Shown here: one piece after another, positions 57,200 to 64,000 of the stretch
Position numbering within the stretch: position 1 is the first letter of the stretch
Layout: each line of letters begins with the position of its first letter
Assembly: GCF_002873135.1 (NCBI RefSeq)
Contig: NZ_MCVI01000072.1
Location: 88,488 to 152,487, forward strand
DNA from: Shewanella sp. 10N.286.48.A6
GTDB lineage: Bacteria > Pseudomonadota > Gammaproteobacteria > Enterobacterales > Shewanellaceae
Length of the DNA: 64,000 nt
Reading direction: 5' to 3'
Program-made: the position numbers and the translations under genes
Notes under the pieces: model-generated
What the model saw: only the letters and a program-made list of their open reading frames with translations
What the model was told of the DNA's origin: nothing
Databases searched by the model: none

Positions 57200-58081
57200 T
57201 TATCCTTCTCCTTCTTGCAAATTGAGCCCAGCGCGCTGAATTTTTATTTCAACGCCAGCCAACCATCGCTGGGCTTGAACATCATCAGGTTTTAGCAATA
57301 AATAGGATTGATAATAACGTCTCGAATCTAATAGTTTTCCTCGGTATAGCTCGAGCAAAATAGCCAGGTTAACTTGTGCTTCTGGATAATTAGGCCAAAT
57401 AGATAATGCGGTTAAATAATCTTTTTCTGCCTGTTCAAATTGACCTTGCTTTCTTGCTACAAGAGCCTTCAACTGAAAGGCGTAAGGGTTTTTATGGTTA
57501 ACGGCAATGGCTTGATTTAACAAAGATTCAGCCTGACTAAAGTCACTTTTATTAATGGCGATTAAGGCTTTGTTTACTAATGCACCTGATAGGGTTGGCT
57601 GCGCCAAGAGTACTTGATCGAATAATACATCAGCTTGATCAAATTGCTGTTGTTTCATCAGAGCAAGCGCATCTTGATACTGAGTTAACACCGTACTGGG
57701 TACATTGGCTAAACGTTGCTGTGCTTGCTCAGCATGTAAGTTGTAATTGTTGGCTGTTATGTCATTTAAAGCGCCATTACTTGCCGTTTGCTTGTTCGAG
57801 CTGTTCCCTACAGAGCCATTTGCCACAGAGCTAGCATTGCCATCATCTGTGTTAACCATATCCACCATACTGCTATCTAGGGCATCAATACAGTTAGCTT
57901 CGGCGTTTTCACTCGCTTGATCATTAGTCATCGTTGAGCATGCAGACAAGATCATTAGGCTGAAACCCATTAATAACTTGATGGTGACATGAGCTGAGGA
58001 AAGTGTGTTATTCACTTTATTATTCACCCGACTGTTTACTCTCTTACTTAAAGGTTTAGTGAATTGATTCAACGACATCAT
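57200..58081 (-). CDS. TPR-repeat lipoprotein
   Basis: 293 residues. After a basic leader, MGFSLMILSACSTM gives a lipobox with Cys48; Ser at +2 predicts the outer membrane. A low-complexity Asn/Ser linker follows, then about four TPR repeats (130-280), for example FDQADVLFDQVLLAQPTL and FEQAEKDYLTALSIWPNYPEA. It has the size and layout of GltE/AglT-type TPR proteins. An AGGAGG ribosome site lies within the end of the upstream gene, which it overlaps by 26 bases. Confidence 0.85.
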   Translation of the reverse strand: MMSLNQFTKPLSKRVNSRVNNKVNNTLSSAHVTIKLLMGFSLMILSACSTMTNDQASENAEANCIDALDSSMVDMVNTDDGNASSVANGSVGNSSNKQTASNGALNDITANNYNLHAEQAQQRLANVPSTVLTQYQDALALMKQQQFDQADVLFDQVLLAQPTLSGALVNKALIAINKSDFSQAESLLNQAIAVNHKNPYAFQLKALVARKQGQFEQAEKDYLTALSIWPNYPEAQVNLAILLELYRGKLLDSRRYYQSYLLLKPDDVQAQRWLAGVEIKIQRAGLNLQEGEG

Positions 58082-61000
58082 GTGTCACCTCCTGTTTGTT
58101 ATATAACGCAGGTGACAGTTCAGTTAAGGTTGTGAAACTTTTGCCAATCCATTGGTCATAGATATTTTGCCAAGCTCGCTCAGTGTTACTGATATGAATT
58201 TCAATAGCCTTTTCCTCAAATGGATAGGCGAGCTCTTCAAGCAATATTTCGTACTCTTCCAGCGCTAATTCATCTAGGTCACTAGGGCGCTCAGAGTCCA
58301 TAACATCAGCCGCTAACTGGCGATACATTTCAGCTAAGTTAAAGGTTGCTTGCGGCACATATTGTGCTCGTTGAAAGTCCAACACTTGCTGGTAATAACC
58401 AATAGCTTGTTTCATCGCGTCTTGTTTACGCTTCAAGGTTTTATTTAATGGCGCGGTTAGCTTAATCGCGATAAATGTTTGCTGGTGTGCTTGGGCTAAT
58501 TCAGAAGCTGCAATAGAGGCAATTTCAATTTCTCGCCCAGCAAAGGTATTCGCTTTAGCTTGCTGCTTGGCGTGGAAGGTTAATATCTGGCGATACCAGT
58601 AATATTCCTTGTTGGGCTCGTTAGAAACTTGATAAAACTCGCTCATTTTAAGGCGTACTTCTTGTGCTACATCAAAAGGCTCAGGGTAATCTTTAGCGTA
58701 TGTTCGATAGGTTAAGCGGGCTTTTTCGGTTTCGCCTGCTTTGAGGTAGTACTCCGCAGCAGTATATTGCGCCTCACGCTTTAGCGCTCCTTTGGGTTCA
58801 TTGGCAACAATAATCAACAGTTGCTCAGCAGCCAATTCCCATTGTTCTAATGCTTCATATGACTGAGCAAGTTTTGCTGGGATTGATGCACTGAAGTGAT
58901 GTTTAGGGTAACGCTTTTGAAATGGCACCAATACCGTAATAGCTTGTTGCCATTGCTGTTGCGAAAGCAAGATATTCGCCGCTTCAAACTCGCCACTGAC
59001 TGCATATTTTGATTCAGGCACAGCTTTGCTAATCCGTAATAAATCGACAACAGCAAGTTGCGGATTGTCGTTCTTGTTAGCCTGTGCTTGGAAGTAAATG
59101 CTTGATGCTAATAAATCGCGCATTTCAACTCGTGATGTCGCTTGCTGCGCTGTCGGTGTTTGACTGACACTTAAATATTTTAACGCCAGATTATAAGATT
59201 GCTCAGCAAGGGCATATTGGCTTTGCTGATATAACCCGTGAGCATATAACTGAGTCACAAGTTGTACTTGTTTTAATTGAGTTTTAGGCAGCTGTTTACC
59301 GTGCTCTACTGGATTGATAACACTTGATTTATCTAGGGCGATATAAGCCTGAGGTTTTTGTACACTGGCTAATTCATCAGGTGTTTGTCGCGCTACTACC
59401 GCTATTTGTTCTGAACTTTTCTCAGAGGGTTGATTAATGACACCGTGAGTCACTAATACAAATTCGCTGAACTGGGCTAAATCCAGGTAATTTTTCGATG
59501 CAAATGAATATTGGGCGCCGTGAGTTGCAAGCTCTAGAGCGCGTTTATCATCTGGATAGTTGGCGATAAACTGTTTATCTAAGGCGACCCTCTCTTGGAC
59601 AACGACCTGAGTGCTATCCAAATTTGCATTAGCTTGATTTTGCAGCGGCGTTAGGATTTCTCGAATTGTGATTGTAGTTGCATAAGCTGCCTGCTTTTTG
59701 AGGGCTATCTGCTCTTGGTTTAGCTGCTTATTTGGTTGGCTTAAGTGATCAGCTTGTTGGTTTGGCTGGTCTGCTTGAACCGAATCATCAATAGAACTGA
59801 TTTCACCATAAGCGATAGTTTTATAACTGTTAAGTGCTTGTCTAAATTGCTGGGCTTCAAAATTAGCATCAGCAAACAGGTATTCATCAATGTGAATATC
59901 TTTGCTGAGTAAGCTGCTTGCTTGTGGCAATTTTGCGAGTTGTAAGTAAGTACTTAATGCATTTGCAGCCGCTTTAAAAGCGCTTACTCGGCCAATGCCT
60001 GCAGGCTGATTTTGCGCGTTGGCGTAAACTCTGCGGCTATGCTCATCACTAAATGCCAGTAAATGAGGCAGTAACTCTTGTTGATGCTTTGCACTTGCTT
60101 GACTCCAAAAAGTGCTATTTAACCCGTACTGGTTAATATAATCATTTTTGAGTTTATGCATTGAAGCAAATTTACCTTGGCGCTGATAAAGCTCAAGTAA
60201 AGCCAATGAGTAACGAGCAGACCAAATGTTATCTTGTGCCAAATCGATATAGGCTTGATAGGCCAGCTCTGCATCATGTTGCAGCTCTTGTTTCAGTAAG
60301 AATTTTGCTAAGTTATCAAATAGAACATGTTGATAAATAGGTAAGTAACGCGTGTCTTGTTTTGATGTCACCAGTGCAACTAAGGATACGGATTGTTGCT
60401 GCTGACTGAGTGAAATACTTAAAACTCGCTGCGCATCAATTGCTAGGTTTTGCTCGCGACTGCTCAAACTGGCAAAACTGAAATCCGTTGCGGTTAACTC
60501 ATTTTGCTTTGGTTTATGGTTAGCTAAAATCGTATCGAACACGGCTAAAAAGGTACTATCAGCCTCAGGTAAGCGATTCAGTTTAAACAGTGACCAGCCA
60601 GACATATAAATGCTGTTGAGTAAATATTTATCATTGTTATCAGCTGATTGAACCTGTTTATAAGCGCTTATCGCAGCAGGGTAATCTTGCAAGTTGTAAT
60701 AGATTTCGCCGCGCCTAAAGTTAAGCTCCGCTAAATATTGAGTGTTAGGGTAGCGGGATAATAACGATTCCATCTCGATTAAGCTTTCATCTAGCTGGCC
60801 TTGCAAATCTAGCGCTTTTGCCAGTTGATACTGCAGATGCTCGTTATCAGCGCGATTAGGGTAGCGCTGTAATAGTGTTTGATACTCAGCGATTAATTTT
60901 ACTAGCTGTTGATCGTTTTGCTTGAATTGTTGCAAAGCTTTTTGCTCTGCAGCTAACGGGTTAACCCCTGTATCTTCATCAAGAACTGTGGTTTCAAGCT

Positions 61001-61313
61001 CACCAAACATTTGCTCTTCAAGATTTTCAGTCTTAATTTGAACCAGACGATATTCAACGTGTGTTCTGACTTCTGGGTTGGGTTCTAATGTCAGTAATTG
61101 CTGATAAATTTGCGCAAGTTTTTGGCTTCGCTGCGCTTTTGTCAGAGCAAGTGAGTCCAATGAAACTTGGGGTTGTTGTTTGGCTAAATCAGTTAATGTC
61201 GCTCTTTTGGGATTGTTATTAGCTTGAGTATCTAGGGTGCTTTTACAACCGCTGACGCCAGCAATGATCATGCAGCTAACGAGTAGAGATAGCGTTGGTT
61301 TTGATGGGGTCAT
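58056..61313 (-). CDS. Large TPR-repeat lipoprotein
   Basis: 1085 residues. Lipoprotein signal with lipobox GVSGC (Cys23), Lys at +2, so probably outer membrane facing the periplasm. Many TPR-like repeats through the length: NTQYLAELNFRRGEIYYNLQ, HDAELAYQAYIDLAQDN, QWQQAITVLVPFQKRYPKH, EKARLTYRTYAKDYPEP. Size and repeats recall GltD/AgmU of Myxococcus. Its ATG shares one base with the previous stop (TAATG). Likely a scaffold linking the inner-membrane motor to the outer membrane. Confidence 0.85.
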   Translation of the reverse strand: MTPSKPTLSLLVSCMIIAGVSGCKSTLDTQANNNPKRATLTDLAKQQPQVSLDSLALTKAQRSQKLAQIYQQLLTLEPNPEVRTHVEYRLVQIKTENLEEQMFGELETTVLDEDTGVNPLAAEQKALQQFKQNDQQLVKLIAEYQTLLQRYPNRADNEHLQYQLAKALDLQGQLDESLIEMESLLSRYPNTQYLAELNFRRGEIYYNLQDYPAAISAYKQVQSADNNDKYLLNSIYMSGWSLFKLNRLPEADSTFLAVFDTILANHKPKQNELTATDFSFASLSSREQNLAIDAQRVLSISLSQQQQSVSLVALVTSKQDTRYLPIYQHVLFDNLAKFLLKQELQHDAELAYQAYIDLAQDNIWSARYSLALLELYQRQGKFASMHKLKNDYINQYGLNSTFWSQASAKHQQELLPHLLAFSDEHSRRVYANAQNQPAGIGRVSAFKAAANALSTYLQLAKLPQASSLLSKDIHIDEYLFADANFEAQQFRQALNSYKTIAYGEISSIDDSVQADQPNQQADHLSQPNKQLNQEQIALKKQAAYATTITIREILTPLQNQANANLDSTQVVVQERVALDKQFIANYPDDKRALELATHGAQYSFASKNYLDLAQFSEFVLVTHGVINQPSEKSSEQIAVVARQTPDELASVQKPQAYIALDKSSVINPVEHGKQLPKTQLKQVQLVTQLYAHGLYQQSQYALAEQSYNLALKYLSVSQTPTAQQATSRVEMRDLLASSIYFQAQANKNDNPQLAVVDLLRISKAVPESKYAVSGEFEAANILLSQQQWQQAITVLVPFQKRYPKHHFSASIPAKLAQSYEALEQWELAAEQLLIIVANEPKGALKREAQYTAAEYYLKAGETEKARLTYRTYAKDYPEPFDVAQEVRLKMSEFYQVSNEPNKEYYWYRQILTFHAKQQAKANTFAGREIEIASIAASELAQAHQQTFIAIKLTAPLNKTLKRKQDAMKQAIGYYQQVLDFQRAQYVPQATFNLAEMYRQLAADVMDSERPSDLDELALEEYEILLEELAYPFEEKAIEIHISNTERAWQNIYDQWIGKSFTTLTELSPALYNKQEVTHDVVESIH

Positions 61314-63532
61314 TATAATTTCTCCCCATTTATAACAGGTTGGGACATTTGCTCTAATACAGCCGCCATTTCATGGCGAGAGGCCAGTAATAACTGTTCA
61401 AGCTGAATTTGTTGCTCAGAAACAAAGGCTGAGATTTTTTGTTGAATTTGAGCTTTGGTTGAGGATTCAAGTGCTGCGATATTTTGAATTGTTGTAACCA
61501 GTCTCGTTTCTGCTTGAGCTTGGCGCTGCTCAAACGCAGTGGTTTGTTGCTGAGAATTGGCTAACTGAGCAAAGCGTTGTTGCTGCAGACTTACCAGTAC
61601 GAGTTGTTGGTCGACTTGTTTAAGTAATTTTTTATGTTGCCATAACCTTTGAGGAAATTGCTGTTGCAACTCCCAGTTAAGGACTGCTTTAACGCGGTTT
61701 AGTCTTTGTTGATACTCTTCAGTGCTGCGCTGACCACGAATAGCCTTGATAACGTTTTCACTTTCATTGACGCGTTTAAGCCATGCTTGCTCTGCGTCAT
61801 TGGCAAAAATATCCGCGTTTTCTTGTGCCTCAGCCTCAGTAATCATTTGTGCTAACAGCTGCTTTTGATTGGTTAACTGCTGAATCAATTCAGGATACTG
61901 GGTTTGGCTTTGCTGTTCGATGATGCGAGCTTGACGCTGTTTATTGAGTGTTAAGCTCTCTTTTATCCAGGCATTTTTTTGCTGCTGACGGTCAATATTG
62001 CTCGTTAACAGTGATAACTCAGATAAGGTATTGATATCGTGTTTCAGCTCTGGATTTTCTAAGGCTTTTTGCAGCCATTGACCATTAGCTCCCGTTTGAG
62101 CGTTTACATTACTGTTGAACAATAATGGCGTTAATTCTGTTTGCTTAATATCGGTATGAAAGCGTGCTAAGTCAGCTAATTGTTCAACATAGAGTTGCTC
62201 GGCTTGTTGATAGCTATATAGGCTCTCAGAAAGTGTGTTTTGCTGTTTGATTTGAGCAGAAATGAGTAATGCTGATTGCCAACCGAGCTGGGAGTATTGA
62301 TAGTCACGTTTTAATAAATCAAGCAATGCCAGTGAAGTGTCATATCGCTTGATCTGCTGAGCTGAGAAGGCAAATAGAAATAGTGCAGACTCAGTGTAAG
62401 GACTGTGCTCAGGAAAATCTTGTAATTGATCGAATGCTGCTTGGTATAGACCTTGTTTAACATACAGTTGGGCTAACAATAATTGAGCATAATCATTAAT
62501 GGCTTGCTGCTGGATTTGTTTGTCTGCCTTTAATTCATCAGCTGTCATTATGCTTATGTCAGTGATTTCTTTATTAACATTTTTACTAGAAACTTGAGCT
62601 CGTTGTTGTGGACTCTTTTCGGTAAATAAGCTTTGCCAGAAATTCGTTTCAGTTGCTGCTACGTTTATGTTTTTAATGCGTACCAGCAGTGTTTCTGCGC
62701 GTTGATAATCCTTTGCTTGCATCAATTGCAGTGCTTGGTTAAGCATGACGTAAGCAGATAATGCTGACTTTGCAGTTAATTCAGTATCTGCTTGGTTTGA
62801 TCCCGCGGCTGACTCATCAAGTATTTTCGCTGAAGGAGTCACAGATGCAGGCCAATATGCCAATTGATGTAGGATCTGATATTGCTCAGCATATGAAGCA
62901 GGCAGTTGAGTGATATTAGCGAGGGTTTGCTGGGCAGCACTGTGTTTACCTTGCTCTATTTGTTGTTCTGACAACTGTAGTAGCGCGATAAGCTTTAGCT
63001 CATCAGCAGAGGTGGCAGTTTTATTGCCTTGTTTATCTTCGGTTGGTGGCTCAATACCTGCCAACTTATCGTCTGCTTGTTGTTGAATTAATGCTTGCTC
63101 GAACGTGGCCAACGTCTCTGTAGCTTGATGATGTAAACCGATGGATACCTGTAAGCCAGCTTCAAACAAATGGCTTTTTGCGGTATCAGCATCAAAGCGC
63201 TGTCTGTTTAGGCTAACTTGGCTTAATGCGGCGTTGTAATCACCTTCAAAATAAAAGTATAAGGCTTGGCGATAAAGTTTATTGCGCAGGTTAGCTTGCT
63301 GAGCAAGGGTTAAATTAGTTGCAGTCGTTGCATTAGCAACTTCAGTTGGTTGCTTATTTAGTTCATCAGTTGAGACATCAGTGGGCATATCAGCACTGAT
63401 AGCTGCAGTTGAAAAACAGCCGCTAACGATAAGCAGTAATATCGCTTTTAGCTGAGGCGTTGCTACTGCATAGCGGCTAAAGTCAGGGAAAGCTTGGTTC
63501 ATATTAACTGGCATAACCGTTATAAAACCCAC
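61313..63532 (-). CDS. Coiled-coil and TPR-like periplasmic protein
   Basis: 739 residues from a GTG at 63532; ATGs at 63514 and 63502 are alternatives, none with a good ribosome site. A hydrophobic segment near 26-46 ends AAISA, a probable signal. The N-terminal half has TPR-like helices (RQALYFYFEGDYNAALSQV); the second half is long Gln-rich coiled coil. It overlaps the previous gene by 13 bases. No named family recognised. Confidence 0.78.
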   Translation of the reverse strand: MGFITVMPVNMNQAFPDFSRYAVATPQLKAILLLIVSGCFSTAAISADMPTDVSTDELNKQPTEVANATTATNLTLAQQANLRNKLYRQALYFYFEGDYNAALSQVSLNRQRFDADTAKSHLFEAGLQVSIGLHHQATETLATFEQALIQQQADDKLAGIEPPTEDKQGNKTATSADELKLIALLQLSEQQIEQGKHSAAQQTLANITQLPASYAEQYQILHQLAYWPASVTPSAKILDESAAGSNQADTELTAKSALSAYVMLNQALQLMQAKDYQRAETLLVRIKNINVAATETNFWQSLFTEKSPQQRAQVSSKNVNKEITDISIMTADELKADKQIQQQAINDYAQLLLAQLYVKQGLYQAAFDQLQDFPEHSPYTESALFLFAFSAQQIKRYDTSLALLDLLKRDYQYSQLGWQSALLISAQIKQQNTLSESLYSYQQAEQLYVEQLADLARFHTDIKQTELTPLLFNSNVNAQTGANGQWLQKALENPELKHDINTLSELSLLTSNIDRQQQKNAWIKESLTLNKQRQARIIEQQSQTQYPELIQQLTNQKQLLAQMITEAEAQENADIFANDAEQAWLKRVNESENVIKAIRGQRSTEEYQQRLNRVKAVLNWELQQQFPQRLWQHKKLLKQVDQQLVLVSLQQQRFAQLANSQQQTTAFEQRQAQAETRLVTTIQNIAALESSTKAQIQQKISAFVSEQQIQLEQLLLASRHEMAAVLEQMSQPVINGEKL

Positions 63533-64000
63533 TCTTCAACTTTCACATCTGCACGATAACTGGATTCATTATCTTCAAGTTTCAATTCCACCATCACGGT
63601 TTCATCTGTCTTTTCAAATTGATGAGTCACTGCTCTTTGTACGGTGCGACCTTCTGCATCAACACCGGTAAAAATAGCGGTAAGCTGATGCTGTCCCATT
63701 TTCAAATTTCCCATATAGACTTTTTGAATGCCGCCTTTTTCCAGTGCACGACGTTGGCGTTGGGTATATAAAAAACCGGCTACATTTTGCTGATTAATTT
63801 TTAGCTCGACACTGTCTAGGGTAAAAAAACGTCCAATATCCACTGACACAAATACAGCTATTTGAGTGCTTGCGGGGAACAATAAGTCTTCTTCAAGAAT
63901 GAATAAATCACGATTTAATTTAATGACTTGGCTTTTGATGTTTTCAAGATCGCTTGCTACCTGACTCTGACTATCAGCGCTACCATTACCATTACCATTA
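63520..64000 (-). CDS. Envelope protein of the Agl/Glt-like operon, C-terminal 159 codons only
   Basis: The frame runs off the right edge, so the N-terminus is not visible; a short internal TTG near 63882 should not be taken as the start. The visible part begins with a Gly-Asn repeat (from AATGGT repeats), then a short coiled coil (LENIKSQVIKLNRDLFILEE) and a beta-rich domain with QIAVFVSVDIGRFFTLDSVE and GNLKMGQHQLTAIFTGVDAEG, like an Ig-fold domain. Function unknown. First visible gene of the operon. Confidence 0.75.
   Translation of the reverse strand, partial: NGNGNGSADSQSQVASDLENIKSQVIKLNRDLFILEEDLLFPASTQIAVFVSVDIGRFFTLDSVELKINQQNVAGFLYTQRQRRALEKGGIQKVYMGNLKMGQHQLTAIFTGVDAEGRTVQRAVTHQFEKTDETVMVELKLEDNESSYRADVKVEEWVL

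Overview
The window looks like chromosome of a Shewanella-type gammaproteobacterium (Alteromonadales). The basis is protein character, moderate-to-low GC and gene order. A central block keeps the order lipA-lipB-ybeD-dacA-rlpA-(mltB)-rodA-mrdA-rlmH-rsfS-nadD-holA-lptE-leuS-ybeL, then lnt-corC-ybeY-ybeZ-miaB, ubiF and a Met-Leu-Gln tRNA array, as around minute 14-15 of the Escherichia coli map. No phage, insertion sequence, integrase or CRISPR array was seen.

Layout. Positions 1-10,400 are accessory: a cyanase fragment behind a PP2C-phosphatase/Ser-Thr-kinase fusion, a small membrane protein, a LysR regulator whose 3' end is repeated in tandem downstream, a divergent TDT transporter, a penicillin-acylase-family hydrolase, a DUF2057 protein, a sulfotransferase, a parvulin and a DsbA-like protein. 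Positions 10,400-24,950 hold a triheme cytochrome, an SRAP protein, a FadE-type acyl-CoA dehydrogenase behind a FadR-like operator, a beta-barrel protein, two TM2 proteins, two amidohydrolases, a symporter fused to a solute-binding domain, a class 1A (fumarate-type) dihydroorotate dehydrogenase, a SIMPL protein and a diguanylate cyclase. Positions 25,100-52,130 are core genes for lipoate synthesis, cell elongation and peptidoglycan remodelling, ribosome maturation, NAD synthesis, replication clamp loading, LPS transport, lipoprotein acylation, tRNA and rRNA processing and ubiquinone synthesis. Positions 52,330-53,242 carry seven tRNA genes (Met-Leu-Gln-Gln-Met-Leu-Gln).

From 64,000 down to 54,019 a tightly packed minus-strand operon of at least nine genes ends at a palindromic terminator. 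It encodes coiled-coil and TPR envelope proteins (two of them lipoproteins), a small secreted protein, a TolQ/ExbB-like channel protein, two ExbD/TolR-like proteins and a TonB-like protein with an AgmX/PglI-type C-terminus. This resembles the proton-driven core of the Myxococcus Agl-Glt machine and is the best candidate here for an uncharacterised system. One of its two ExbD-like proteins has Asn where the family carries its proton-binding Asp.

All calls come from reading the sequence and from family knowledge. No database search was run.
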